A stretch of 29,280 bases of DNA from NCBI GenBank assembly GCA_900128395.1, contig LT649391.1, positions 1 to 29,280 of the forward strand, in the 5' to 3' direction. A program made the position numbers and the translations under genes. The notes beneath the pieces were generated by a model. That model was not told the DNA's origin, made no database searches, and saw only the letters and a list, made by a program, of their open reading frames with translations. Numbering within the stretch: the first letter of the stretch is position 1; each line of letters begins with the position of its first letter. Shown in pieces: positions 1-9,335 of the stretch. This DNA is from Stramenopiles sp. TOSAG23-2. Taxonomy: Eukaryota > Sar.

Positions 1-691
1 CACTAATTAGGCCGCAATAGCAGGTAATTTTTCGTCAAAATAGTGCTGTGACGGCGTAAAAAAGTCTTAACATAGACATAGCATTAAAAATGAATGAAAA
101 GGGGCGTGTTTTCCAATAGAGTTGAAATTACTTTGGAGGCTGCTATGTACCTGTTAGTGAAAATACAAGAAACAGCAAAATTCATGATATCGTAATGCAA
201 AGTCACTTAAAACACTCATAAATCTCCTTTATTGTACGCCTTTTGGTTAAGGAAAAAAATTAGTAGCAAACATTTATTGTCAAGAAAAGGTGTACACTTC
301 CACCGAAAAACCCGATTCTCACATAACAAAAAAACAAATCACCGTAAAAACCGATTCTCACATAAGAAAAAAACAAATCTCCGCCTTTTGGATACTCCTA
401 ATGAACTTATCACCCTGCTATATCGCACTTCTAGCCACACTACAATTTCATTAACACCGGTCAAAATTTATCCTTCGAGTGTTAATGAAATGCACTTAAA
501 TTTCTCCTTCTTTAACGACATTTCTATCGTTTCATCATCATTCAGGGCAGGGGTCCTTGCCTTTCACGGCACTTGGCACTTATAATTAGACCAATAATAT
601 ATAGTAATAGAAGACACGGATAAATATTCCACTTTACAAACTTCTTCAAGATCATATATATAATATAAATAATAACAATTGTTTAAAGAGT
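1..691. other. Gene-poor left flank
   Basis: No recognisable gene is present. A plus-strand frame is open from about 211 to 585 but has no ATG near its start (the first in-frame ATG is close to position 489). Its translation is low-complexity, rich in Lys, Asn, His and Ser, and matches nothing I know. It contains the 39-bp tandem duplication listed separately. The last 50 bases before the GT25 start are almost pure A/T, including a run of alternating TA at about 654-666, which may be its promoter and leader. Confidence 0.5.
302..379 (+). repeat. 39-bp tandem duplication, two copies
   Basis: Positions 302-340 and 341-379 are the same 39-bp unit with three mismatches (unit positions 5, 10 and 26). 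Each unit contains the core CCGATTCTCACATAA or a one-base variant, followed by an A-run and CAAATC. The unit is 13 codons long, so the open plus-strand frame here shows a 13-residue repeat of the form HRK-RFSH-KKTN. That could mean a coding repeat or be coincidence. Confidence 0.9.
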
Positions 692-2482
692 ATGATTTCA
701 TATCGTATAATATCTTACATTACATGCACGTTTATGCTACTACTATGCGCGATACAAGTAGAGATCGAAGAGGCTACGCCGAGTGAAAAAACAATTGACA
801 TTAATGATGACGGTGACTATATTAAGAGTTATTATAATTTAAAAATACCTTCAATGTATCCAGCATACTATATACCAGTTGCATTGGATAACGTTATCGC
901 TTCATATATTCCATTGTGGCCAGAGTATACTTTAAACGAAAATATTTACTCATTTGCAACTTCGATGGGAGCCAAAGCATTACATGACCAATTCGATCGT
1001 GGCAATAAAGAAGATACATTTTTAACCATTTTGCAGCGTTTAAAAGATACTTGTACAGCATTGAATACTTCAAAGTTCATATCAACCCCATCATCCTTAA
1101 CAACTTTAACTAACGAAAAATCATACGAAAATCATAATGCGAACCAGTACAAACCACACGTGGTAACACCGATGTTAATAGACGGGGCAGCAGCATTGGC
1201 TTTGCATCCTTACACCCAGTTTCAAAATGATGATGATCATATAAAAAATACAGCAAAAACATTTTTGAAAAAACATTTACAGTTGACAGACACTAATCCT
1301 AGTAATATAAATAATAATAATAATAATAATAATAAAAAGAAAGAAGATGACGACACTAAATCATCATCGTCTTCCCCAGCATTAGATCATTTTCTACACT
1401 TATTATCGTCGCAAATCAAATTAGCAAAAAATAGACAGACTAGTTCCAAATTGATTTTTGAAAACGCAATGCAAAAGAAAAACATTGTTAATTTAAAACC
1501 TACTGTAGGCGCCCCGAGTACATTAGATAACATTGTCAAAGATTCAAACCAACGAATTTTAAATTATAAGAAACAAGACAATTATGATAGAAAAACATTA
1601 AAAAAGGATGACGTGAAGCAAATACAACATGGAATGACTATTGTAGGTAAATATATGTTATCAAATAATCGTTTAGATATATTTGTAATAAATTTAATGT
1701 CTAGTCCATATCGACGTATGTACATACAAAGTGAATTAAAACGAGCGGGTATGGATTTTAAATACATACATTATATGCCAGCTGTAGATGGAATGATGGT
1801 GCCTTTGGAAGATTTGAAAGAAGTTTTAGTGGATTCAAGAGATACGATTATACATCAAGGTGCAATTGGTTGTTCCTTGAGTCATATATCTATATGGCGA
1901 GACATTGTAAAATTAGGCTTACCTTATGCGTTGGTATTAGAAGATGATGCAGTTATATTGCCAAATGCGAAGGAACATATAAATGTAGGGATAAATGCGA
2001 TATATGATACAATTGGTAATGATTGGGATGTAATCGTAACAGATTTTGGATCTTCACCGTATGTAGGAATGGAAAGTCTGCGACAACATGGTGTACCTCA
2101 TGATTGTATTCATGCATTTTATAATACTAGTGGTGGATTATTTGTTGATATTACAGGTACACCATGTGCACACATTAACTCTGTGAGTTATATTGTATCT
2201 TATCAAGGCGCGAAAAAAATGCTGCAACATTTAATACCCTTTGAACTTCCTATTGATGTTGAAATGTTACGTTTGGTTGAAAAGGGGATACTTCGAACAT
2301 TTGTATTGTTGCCATTTGTCTCTGGACAGTTATTTCAAGAAAGTAAAAGTGGAACAGATATGATTGAACGATTTATGACGATGGAAAACGGTGAAGCAAA
2401 ATATACGTTTAAATCCATGAAGGAACGGAGCTGTATAAATGAACGTTGTGTTTTACGGGTGTATAGCAAAAGACAAAAATAA
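692..2482 (+). CDS. Secretory glycosyltransferase, GT25 family
   Basis: This is a predicted Golgi or ER lumenal glycosyltransferase of the GT25 family, which includes bacterial LPS glycosyltransferases and animal collagen galactosyltransferases. A hydrophobic segment at residues 4-22 is a signal peptide or type II anchor. The catalytic domain occupies about residues 327-560. It shows the family pattern: an INL followed by RR at 333-342, VDG at 365-367, GAIGCSLSHISIW at 390-402, and the acidic metal/nucleotide-sugar motif VLEDDA at 415-420. A later PID at 520-522 may supply another conserved Asp. The N-terminal 300 residues are not recognised and contain an Asn run at 207-214 followed by acidic and Ser runs. 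The ATG at 692 is the first in frame and the stop is TAA. The acceptor substrate cannot be told. The family assignment is firm and the exact activity is inferred. Confidence 0.85.
   Translation: MISYRIISYITCTFMLLLCAIQVEIEEATPSEKTIDINDDGDYIKSYYNLKIPSMYPAYYIPVALDNVIASYIPLWPEYTLNENIYSFATSMGAKALHDQFDRGNKEDTFLTILQRLKDTCTALNTSKFISTPSSLTTLTNEKSYENHNANQYKPHVVTPMLIDGAAALALHPYTQFQNDDDHIKNTAKTFLKKHLQLTDTNPSNINNNNNNNNKKKEDDDTKSSSSSPALDHFLHLLSSQIKLAKNRQTSSKLIFENAMQKKNIVNLKPTVGAPSTLDNIVKDSNQRILNYKKQDNYDRKTLKKDDVKQIQHGMTIVGKYMLSNNRLDIFVINLMSSPYRRMYIQSELKRAGMDFKYIHYMPAVDGMMVPLEDLKEVLVDSRDTIIHQGAIGCSLSHISIWRDIVKLGLPYALVLEDDAVILPNAKEHINVGINAIYDTIGNDWDVIVTDFGSSPYVGMESLRQHGVPHDCIHAFYNTSGGLFVDITGTPCAHINSVSYIVSYQGAKKMLQHLIPFELPIDVEMLRLVEKGILRTFVLLPFVSGQLFQESKSGTDMIERFMTMENGEAKYTFKSMKERSCINERCVLRVYSKRQK
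1309..1335 (+). repeat. AAT trinucleotide microsatellite within the GT25 gene
   Basis: An (AAT)n run codes for consecutive Asn residues in the linker ahead of the glycosyltransferase domain. It is followed by Lys, Asp and Ser codon runs. It is probably a length-variable, disordered linker. Confidence 0.85.
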
Positions 2483-3031
2483 TTATGGCATGATTCGTAT
2501 TTTATATGATAAGGAGAACGTTACGTGCGAACTTCATTATGCTTCTCAGTGTATGCATATATTTTAAAAGGACTTTTATTGTAAATATTTTAAAGACCCG
2601 GTTTATCTGTTAAATATATCTGTGTACTCTGACACGACGATTTTTTAGCTATTTTCTTTTGTTTAATTGTACGGTATTATTATTTTAAAAAATATAGATC
2701 AATATTATATTATTTCTGTATAAAAATATTTTTAAAATCAAATCATCATATCACGCACACGCTCACAGATCATGCACATCTCTTAGTTCTAGAGATTAAA
2801 TAATACATTATGTGGATTTAGTAAGACAAATATTGATAAATAAACGCAGAGGAGGCAAAATATTGTTTCTCTCTGTATCAATATTAAATAAAAAAGTAAA
2901 ACTCCATAATGATATCTCTTGACTGCATACATATCTACAATAACTAAGTGTGTATATATATATACGACGCTTTTGTCTAAAAAAACAATCATCTTAATAT
3001 TATGAAACGAATCTATTAATTATGTATGTAT
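2483..3031. other. Convergent intergenic spacer
   Basis: This AT-rich spacer lies between the stop codons of the GT25 gene and the B12D-like gene. I see only A/T runs, a short alternating TA stretch near 2955-2964, and no frame worth calling. It presumably holds the 3' untranslated regions of both neighbours. Confidence 0.6.
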
Positions 3032-3388
3032 TTACTTGAAATGACTATCGCGTCTGTGTGAAGCCCAAGCTTTTGCAGATGCTGCATCTCTGTCATTTTC
3101 ACAATAATCCAAAGTTCCACGATCGCCTTTGCCAATGTGTACAGATGGTGCATTTAAACCATGGCCCCATTCGAAAACCATAACACACAATGCAAAGCCA
3201 ATTACAACAATGATTGGGTATGTACCTGGATCTTGTCCCCACTGTTTCATTAAGTTTGCTTCGTCAGCTACTCTGTTAGGTGGCAATTTTTTTGCAACTC
3301 CCATATTACGTTTTTGTACCGTTCTTCCCATGGTAGCACGTTGTTTGGTTGCAACTCTTTGTGCTGATGTCAATAAATTTCGGAACAT
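3032..3388 (-). CDS. B12D / NDUFA4 (MLRQ)-like mitochondrial membrane protein
   Basis: This 118-residue protein probably sits in the mitochondrial inner membrane. Residues 1-35 are rich in Arg, Lys, Ser, Thr and Gln with no acidic residue, as in a mitochondrial presequence. One transmembrane segment follows at about 56-74 (YPIIVVIGFALCVMVF). After it comes a segment around NAPSVHIGKGDRG (79-91), which resembles the NP-V-x(4)-N/DR stretch following the membrane helix in B12D/MLRQ proteins, and then a polar tail ending in DSHFK. Members of this family are accessory subunits of respiratory complex I or IV in various eukaryotes. The ATG at 3388 lies only 4 bp after a (TA)n run. The family call rests on one helix and a short motif, so another small mitochondrial protein remains possible. 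Confidence 0.6.
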   Translation of the reverse strand: MFRNLLTSAQRVATKQRATMGRTVQKRNMGVAKKLPPNRVADEANLMKQWGQDPGTYPIIVVIGFALCVMVFEWGHGLNAPSVHIGKGDRGTLDYCENDRDAASAKAWASHRRDSHFK

Positions 3389-3391
3389 TCT

Positions 3392-3410
3392 TATATATAT
3401 ATATATATAT
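3392..3410. repeat. (TA)n run immediately upstream of the B12D-like start
   Basis: An uninterrupted alternating TA tract of about 19 bp lies 3-22 bp upstream of the ATG at 3388 on the minus strand. Similar tracts lie close to the starts of several other genes in this window. Confidence 0.9.
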
Positions 3411-3692
3411 GTTATATATTATGTACGATCAAAAATATAAAAATAAATAATGTATAAACTATTTTGTAATATATATGTGATGTATATGATGATCTCTCTC
3501 TCTCTCATCAATCTATATATCCTATTAATGGTTTTCTTGGTCTCCAAAACTGCTTGCCAGCTTGCTTTTGCCTTTCTTGCTTGGCCAAAAAAACAATGAT
3601 GACAATCCTCCTATTTGTTGTACTATACCGGGTAGAGAATATTCAAAATCATATAGGGATAAGACATTTCCAGAAAAAATAAATGGAAATCA

Positions 3693-3727
3693 ATGTAGGT
3701 GCATTTAGGTGCAAATGTAGGTGCATT
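3693..3727 (+). repeat. Short direct repeats of ATGTAGGTGCATT and AGGTGCA
   Basis: The 13-mer ATGTAGGTGCATT occurs identically at 3693-3705 and 3715-3727. A third AGGTGCA core lies between them at 3707-3713, giving cores spaced 10 and 12 bp apart. The cluster lies in the divergent promoter region and could be a small transcription-factor site cluster or replication slippage. Confidence 0.7.
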
Positions 3728-4148
3728 CAACTAGATATCACTACTATTACTATTTATATGAAATTATATATTATAAAAATTACCGAGTTTGCATTATATA
3801 AATAATATACATATACAATAAGATATACTTTGAAATGTAGGGATAGTTTTTGCAATATATCCTATTAACACTATACAGCATTGATATAACCCTCCTCCCA
3901 AAATAAAATAATAATTGTCATTCTTCTTCATCATCAATTTATTAATAAAAATAATGAATGGATCCAAAATATATACATATTATGAATATATATAATAGGT
4001 GATTGGAGATGATATAAGGGTGGAACAAGAGTATTACATTAAATAATATTGGTGGTATATATACGTGATCATCATCCAGACGTAAGAATATATTAGAAGA
4101 GAGCGAGCGAGTGAAATTTGGCGCATACAAATATAAATACATACCAAG

Positions 4149-6593
4149 ATGAGTATACAATTACGTGAATTGATACGTAATGTAAGAGCCTGTAAAACAA
4201 TGTCGGAGGAAAGGGCTACAATTACAAAAGAATGTGCATTAATACGTACAGCGTTTAAAGATGAAAAATCAAATTTAAGACATAGGAATGTAGCCAAGTT
4301 GTTGTTCATACATATGCTTGGTTATCCATCACACTTTGGTCAAATGGAATGTTTAAAATTAATCGCTGGTTCAAAATTTTCTGAAAAAAGAATTGGATAT
4401 TTAGGTTTAATGCTTTTAATGACGGAGACGGAGGAGACACTTATGTTGGTAACAAATAGTGTAAAAAACGATGTTATTGATAAAAATCAATATGTTGTTG
4501 GTTTAGCATTGACTGCAATTGGCAACATCGCTAGCGAAGATATGTGTCGCGATTTGTTCCCAGAGGTTGACAAAGCTATGAGAAACTCGAATTCATATAT
4601 TCGAAAAAAAGCAGCGTTAGCATGTGTTCGTATATTGCAAAAAGTACCAGATTTAATCGAAGATTGTGTTGATCGTATAGCAAGCTTGATGTCAGATCGT
4701 AACCATGCGGTATTATTAACCGGCGCAACTTTGTTGCAAACGGCTATGGAGGAAGATCCATCAATGGTTGACACATTCCGTAGATTAGTGCCAACACTTG
4801 TACGTGTGTTAAAAAATTTAGTGGTGAATAATTTCTCCCCGGAACATGATGTCGGTGGCATTACAGATCCATTTTTACAAGTACGCTTATTGAAAATCCT
4901 AGCTGTACTTGGTAATGGGGATGAGGATGCATCGGATGAAATGAATGATGTATTGGCACAAGTAGCTACCAATACGGAATCAAATAAAAATGCTGGAAAT
5001 GCGATTTTATATGCATGCGTAAATACTATCATGGAAATTGAAAGTGAAAGTGGTTTGAAAGTACTTGCAATTAATATATTAGGACGATTCTTATTACATC
5101 GTGATAATAATACACGATATATTGCATTGACCATGTTAGCACGTGTTGTGAAAAGTGACATGGATGCAGTACAACGCCATCGTTCAACTATTGTGGATTG
5201 TTTAAAAGATCCAGATGTTTCCATACGTCGTCGTGCATTGGAATTACTGTATGCATTGGTAAATTCGAAAAATGTCAAAGCATTGGCACGTGAAATGTTA
5301 AATTATTTAGTTGTTGCAGATGATGATGTAAAAGCTGATTTATGTCAACGTACTGCATCCGTGGTGAATGATTTCAGTCCAGATCGTGCATGGCATATTG
5401 ATACAATGATTTCCATGTTGCAATTAGCAGGAAACACGTGTGGGGATGATATTGTCTCGCAAACAATTTCCTTGATTGGCCAGGATGATGAATACAAACA
5501 GTATGGTGTCACTAAATTATATGCTGCATTGGACGAGGACCAATCCCAAATTGGCTTGAATCATGCTGCCATATGGTGCCTAGGTGAATATGGTGACAAA
5601 GTGGAAATGGATGGAAAATCCCAAGATGAAATAGAAGACGAGATTGTTCAAATGTTTAATAAATTGTTGAAATTGCATAATTCAACATTATTAACCAAAT
5701 CGTATATTCTTAGTGCCAGTTTGAAATTAACGACTAGGTTTTCAAGTGGGGATACAATACAAGCATTGAAAAAGATTGTTGGTATGTATTCCACATCAAT
5801 GAACATGGAGCTTCAAGCACGTTCATGTGAATATTCCAATTTATTGAAACCTCAGATGGAAAGTGTAAGGCCAAATACGTTGAAACCAATGCCAGTTCCT
5901 GATCAAACGAAGCAACAACAGCGCAGCCGATTAGAAAGTGTCCAAAGCAACGGTAACAAAAGCAAGGAGGAAAACATCATTGCTGATCAAAATGGTGGAG
6001 AAAATGGTAGTGACAGTGATGATTTATTAGATTTAGCTGATATTTTTGGCTCTGGTGGTGGTGGTGGTCAGCAACAAGCAAATGGCAACAATAGTAACAA
6101 CAATAATAACAATAGTAACAATAACGATATACTAGATATCTTTGGTGGTGGAGGTGGCAACAATCCACCAGCTCCACAAAATAACAATTCGAATGATAAT
6201 ATCTTAGGACTTTTTGGGGGCGATAATAGCTCACCATCATTCCCAGATATAACAGCATTCCAAAAAAATGGATTGCGTATAAATTTTTCTTTTGATAAGC
6301 CAGGTTCGCCAGAGCAAACACGTGTGACTGCGACCTTTTATAATGAAAGCAATAGTGGAGATATTTCAAATTTATCTTTTCAAGTTGCTGTCCCTAAATT
6401 TTTAAAATTAAATATTCAGCCAGCAAGTAGTACCGTCGTTTCTATGGGTGGTAATGCAACGCAAGTATTGAATTTAATTAATGCTGCACAAGGTAAAAAG
6501 AAGATTGCAATGAAATGTAAAGTTCAATTTAGTGTCGGTGGGAATAATATTACAGAAATGGTAGTTGTGAATCAATTTCCTGAGGGTTTGTAG
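4149..6593 (+). CDS. AP1G1: AP-1 complex gamma subunit (gamma-adaptin)
   Basis: This is the large subunit of the AP-1 clathrin adaptor, which sorts cargo between the trans-Golgi network and endosomes. Residues 1 to about 560 form the alpha-solenoid trunk. The opening RELIRNVRACKTMSEERA, followed by KECALIR, is highly characteristic of gamma-adaptin. So are IGYLGLMLL (82-90), IRKKAALACVRI (151-162) and AIWCLGEYG (474-482). A disordered hinge (about 570-695) has Gly and Asn runs and a clathrin-box-like LLDLAD near 626-631. It also repeats short I/L-hydrophobic-Phe-Gly motifs near 632, 664 and 688. The C-terminal ear (about 697-814) ends in VVNQFPEGL, as gamma ears do. The length of 814 is normal for the family. 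The ATG at 4149 begins exactly at the conserved N-terminus; the stop is TAG. Its partners would be beta, mu and sigma subunits encoded elsewhere. Confidence 0.97.
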   Translation: MSIQLRELIRNVRACKTMSEERATITKECALIRTAFKDEKSNLRHRNVAKLLFIHMLGYPSHFGQMECLKLIAGSKFSEKRIGYLGLMLLMTETEETLMLVTNSVKNDVIDKNQYVVGLALTAIGNIASEDMCRDLFPEVDKAMRNSNSYIRKKAALACVRILQKVPDLIEDCVDRIASLMSDRNHAVLLTGATLLQTAMEEDPSMVDTFRRLVPTLVRVLKNLVVNNFSPEHDVGGITDPFLQVRLLKILAVLGNGDEDASDEMNDVLAQVATNTESNKNAGNAILYACVNTIMEIESESGLKVLAINILGRFLLHRDNNTRYIALTMLARVVKSDMDAVQRHRSTIVDCLKDPDVSIRRRALELLYALVNSKNVKALAREMLNYLVVADDDVKADLCQRTASVVNDFSPDRAWHIDTMISMLQLAGNTCGDDIVSQTISLIGQDDEYKQYGVTKLYAALDEDQSQIGLNHAAIWCLGEYGDKVEMDGKSQDEIEDEIVQMFNKLLKLHNSTLLTKSYILSASLKLTTRFSSGDTIQALKKIVGMYSTSMNMELQARSCEYSNLLKPQMESVRPNTLKPMPVPDQTKQQQRSRLESVQSNGNKSKEENIIADQNGGENGSDSDDLLDLADIFGSGGGGGQQQANGNNSNNNNNNSNNNDILDIFGGGGGNNPPAPQNNNSNDNILGLFGGDNSSPSFPDITAFQKNGLRINFSFDKPGSPEQTRVTATFYNESNSGDISNLSFQVAVPKFLKLNIQPASSTVVSMGGNATQVLNLINAAQGKKKIAMKCKVQFSVGGNNITEMVVVNQFPEGL

Positions 6594-6649
6594 TGTTGTA
6601 TGATATATATACATCATATATATTATTTTAAATGAATATATATATATAT

Positions 6650-6665
6650 GAGATATGCATATCTC
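6650..6665. repeat. Perfect 16-bp palindrome
   Basis: GAGATATGCATATCTC is its own reverse complement. It lies about 55 bp after the AP-1 gamma stop codon, directly next to a (TA)n run. It could fold in the transcript or be a chance palindrome in AT-rich DNA. Confidence 0.9.
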
Positions 6666-6997
6666 TGCTTATTTAAAATATATGATATTTAATTAATGCA
6701 TAACTGCTTATTTAATAAATAAATAAAAACGCGTATAAATTAAAAGAAGAGGTAAAGTACGAGTAGACATATGTGGAGAGTACACACGCAACAACGAACC
6801 AAACGCATTCTTTTTATATTTGTGCATCATAATAATTTTAAATAAAAATATAATATTAAATAATTAAACAATATTTTAAATATTTTATACCTTGTTGCTC
6901 TGTTTCTTTTATTATCATACACTCTAAATCACAACAAAAGAGATTATGTTCCCCTATGTTCCACATCTCTCTCTTCGACACACGTATATTTTGTGTA

Positions 6998-7046
6998 ATT
7001 TTTACTTTTTTTTTTGTAATTTTTTTGTTTCTTTTTTTTTTTTTTT
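6998..7046 (+). repeat. Poly-T tracts
   Basis: Several T runs of 7 to 14 bases are separated by one to four other bases. They lie downstream of the AP-1 gamma gene. On the minus strand they lie about 150 bases beyond the MYB stop and would be A-runs in that transcript. Confidence 0.9.
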
Positions 7047-7193
7047 GAAAATTTTAAATATTATGTACATGGCACGCATATATTTGGCATGCTATTATTT
7101 CTCTAACTTTCTGTTTTTGTACACATTAATAACATTGAATGTATGTATGTATATACATACGTACGTCTATGTTTCTCTATAAAATTGCGTGAC

Positions 7194-8693
7194 TTATTCT
7201 TCCTCGTCACTTTCACTATCATCTGATTCAGATTCAGAATCATCATCATCATCTGTATCTTCCTCCTCCGAACTGGATTCTTCTTCTTCATCCGATTCTG
7301 ATTCACTTGCATCATCTTCTTCCTCATCATCATCATAATTAATAGTCGTTTTTGTTGTAGTAGTTGTTGTAATGGAAAGTTGTTGTGTCTTCTTTTTACC
7401 ACCTTTCGTTTTCCTCGGTCGAATACCCATCATGCTCCCAATTAAAACTTGCACAGCTGACAATTCTTCATTATCTAATATACTCAAATTTTCACGTGCA
7501 ATTGGTGATAAGGCCATATATAACATTTCTGCATTTTGATAACTTAACTCTGCCGCTTTTGCATTAGCAACTTCTAAATTGATTCTCTTCCAATCTTTTA
7601 AAAGAACCGTGCTTTGTGGTGTTGAATATTGCCCATTTTTCTCATACGAGCGTTGAAATATATTCAACATCTTTTGACGAACAGTTAAACATATGTAACT
7701 GTTACCATTTCCTACTTCTTTCTCTTGTTGATTTCTACAATGAAAAATTAATTTTGGTTCTCCACAAATACATGGTGCAGTACATGCTGAATCAATGACA
7801 TCTATAATTTTTTTATCGACTTTGATTAACTCATCTCGTCGATTTAAACGTTCGCGTATACGTGATACTTCACGTTCGTTTTCTGGTATGTTCAAAGGCG
7901 ATAAACGTGGTGTCACGACTAAATCATCATGTGGTGCAACTCCTGTTGTACTAGTTGGAAACACGTTTATTGTTGTGTTGGCCGTCATCCCTAAATTAGC
8001 GCCTTTTGTAAAACCAGATACTTTTTTCCGTTTACTTAGTAACGTTCGAAGTTTCTGCTCCCATGATTGAACTAGTTTCTTTTTAGTTGCTATTGTTTGT
8101 ACAAAGTTTCGTGTCACGAAAGGTGATGTGAATGAAGAGGTTGACGTTCGCGATGGAGATGATATAATAGCAGTCGCATCACCATATGCTGAGTGTAAGG
8201 ACAAAGAAGCATCCATAACTTTTGGACTTGCTCGTGTTTTTTGTACAGGTGAAAATCTTCCTCCTCCATATGTATTAACAGGTTTTGATACAAAGTTTGG
8301 CGATACCGGCCTTTGCTTTTGCTTCTTCGAATATGCAGCATTCAAGCTCTTTCCTTTCATTTTTCGTTTCTTCTTTATCAAAGTCTTATCTCCCGTATTA
8401 GATGCTTTTTTCTTATTACTTTTATCTAGAACTACGTGAGAACCATGTAAAGCAGCAGCACCGCCGTGTAAACCAGCTTTTCTCTCTTTTGATAGTTTTT
8501 GAAAATATTTCTGTGCATGGCTACGAATTTGTGCAGATGATCTAGTCTTGATTTTCTTCGCCACTTTCTTCCATTCTCTACCATATTCATTTAATGCTTT
8601 TAAAAACAATTCATGTTCCTCTCTTGTCCACCTACCGTTGATAGCTTTTCCACTGCCATGACCAGACATTTTACCAGTTGTTTTCATCAACAT
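7194..8693 (-). CDS. SHAQKYF-class MYB/SANT DNA-binding protein
   Basis: This is a predicted nuclear DNA-binding regulator. A single MYB/SANT repeat lies at about residues 19-67. It has the conserved aromatic residues in RWTREEHELFLKAL and REWKKVAKKI and the diagnostic recognition helix ending in SHAQKYF (58-64). In plants, amoebozoa and stramenopiles this class binds short promoter elements. The middle is basic and Ser-rich and may hold nuclear localisation signals. Residues about 310-430 form a conserved-looking region with a Cys/His group (C-x(3)-C-x-C and HC) that I do not recognise. The tail, from about 450, is a long Asp/Glu/Ser run. The frame opens further upstream, but only through a (TA)n tract with no ATG, so I place the start at the first ATG, 8693. 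In-frame ATGs at 8687 and 8669 are alternatives. The stop is TAA. Confidence 0.9.
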   Translation of the reverse strand: MLMKTTGKMSGHGSGKAINGRWTREEHELFLKALNEYGREWKKVAKKIKTRSSAQIRSHAQKYFQKLSKERKAGLHGGAAALHGSHVVLDKSNKKKASNTGDKTLIKKKRKMKGKSLNAAYSKKQKQRPVSPNFVSKPVNTYGGGRFSPVQKTRASPKVMDASLSLHSAYGDATAIISSPSRTSTSSFTSPFVTRNFVQTIATKKKLVQSWEQKLRTLLSKRKKVSGFTKGANLGMTANTTINVFPTSTTGVAPHDDLVVTPRLSPLNIPENEREVSRIRERLNRRDELIKVDKKIIDVIDSACTAPCICGEPKLIFHCRNQQEKEVGNGNSYICLTVRQKMLNIFQRSYEKNGQYSTPQSTVLLKDWKRINLEVANAKAAELSYQNAEMLYMALSPIARENLSILDNEELSAVQVLIGSMMGIRPRKTKGGKKKTQQLSITTTTTTKTTINYDDDEEEDDASESESDEEEESSSEEEDTDDDDDSESESDDSESDEEE

Positions 8694-8699
8694 ATTGAA

Positions 8700-8715
8700 A
8701 TATATATATATATAT
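8700..8715. repeat. (TA)n run immediately upstream of the MYB start
   Basis: An alternating TA tract lies 7-22 bp upstream of the ATG at 8693. It keeps the reading frame open (Ile-Tyr codons) and so falsely extends the coding frame. Confidence 0.9.
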
Positions 8716-9335
8716 GACAATTAAACTTTCAAAGTTTTACAACGGGTATGATAAACGAATATTATTATTTATAAATCTACGTGCTGTTCTACACTGAAAT
8801 TATTTTTGTTGTTGTTTTGATCTATATACGTTGTTGTCTCTTCGTTCTCCCCACAGTTCAACATATCTAATTCTACGTATGTTCTATGTTCGAGCATATC
8901 CATTTTCATGACTACGCACGAAATCAAATCTTTTCCAATGGTATTGACCTGTTATTTTCAAAAATCGACCAACAAAATTTGGTTTTGAGAACTGGTTTCC
9001 AGTGGGAATTCGTGGTAGACTTACGCGTTGACCACAGCACATAATATGGGAATAGCATTGTGACTCAATCGAAGAAAGGTCTTTTCTCTTCCGCCATATT
9101 TCACCTTATTCGAATAATGCTATTTACATGCTATCGTGCCGTGGTTACTGTTGATTTTTTTGAATCGGATTTCCAGATTTCTTCCTTCTAAAAAATAACC
9201 GTCCTCCCTTTTCTGAGCCAACCAAACCACTTCACCTTCCGAGAAATTGTACTTGGTAGTATACATGATCTCCCGTAGGAGTTGATAATGCTATCTCCAT
9301 GCTATAGTTCGAGCTAGCCAGCTAGCCCGCTAGCT
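8716..9335. other. Non-coding, less AT-rich start of the 9-11 kb island
   Basis: No usable reading frame is seen on either strand. The stretch is visibly less AT-rich than other spacers here and has few TA tracts. It contains a diverged 24-bp direct repeat (9114-9137 and 9285-9308) and a GCTAGC-based hairpin at its right edge. It may be promoter sequence of the MYB gene followed by decayed or inserted DNA. Confidence 0.4.
9114..9308 (+). repeat. Pair of 24-bp direct repeats
   Basis: Positions 9114-9137 and 9285-9308 match at 21 of 24 bases (ATAATGCTAT, three variable bases around CATGCTAT, then GT). The copies are 171 bp apart. Each contains two GCTAT elements. This could be the trace of an old duplication or the ends of a small element. 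Confidence 0.7.

Larger units (their letters stand above)
3389..4148. other. Divergent intergenic region (B12D-like / AP-1 gamma)
   Basis: This is the likely bidirectional promoter region of the B12D-like gene (leftward) and the AP-1 gamma gene (rightward). It holds a (TA)n run next to the B12D-like start, a TC run near 3492-3506, the AGGTGCA triple repeat near 3700, and an AT-rich leader before 4149. A short region around 3530-3620 is less AT-rich. I see no coding frame. Confidence 0.5.
6594..7193. other. Convergent intergenic spacer (AP-1 gamma / MYB)
   Basis: This extremely AT-rich spacer presumably holds both 3' untranslated regions. It contains a (TA)n run near 6637-6649, a perfect 16-bp palindrome at 6650-6665, repeated CTGCTTATTTA elements near 6665 and 6704, AATAAA-type sequences near 6716-6726, and long T tracts at 6998-7046. 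A plus-strand open frame at 6946-7182 translates to a Phe/Tyr-rich string from the T tracts and is not a credible gene. Confidence 0.6.

Noticed and set aside
4487-5278. 263-codon minus-strand frame inside the AP-1 gamma gene
   Set aside because: It is antisense to a highly conserved adaptin trunk and has no recognisable content, so it is a shadow frame.
6946-7182. 78-codon plus-strand frame after the AP-1 gamma gene
   Set aside because: It is built from poly-T tracts (Phe runs) and a TA/GTA repeat, and lies in the expected 3' untranslated region.
7194-8720. Extended start for the MYB gene through the TA tract
   Set aside because: The upstream extension starts at a TTG and only adds Tyr-Ile repeats from the (TA)n run; the first ATG is at 8693.
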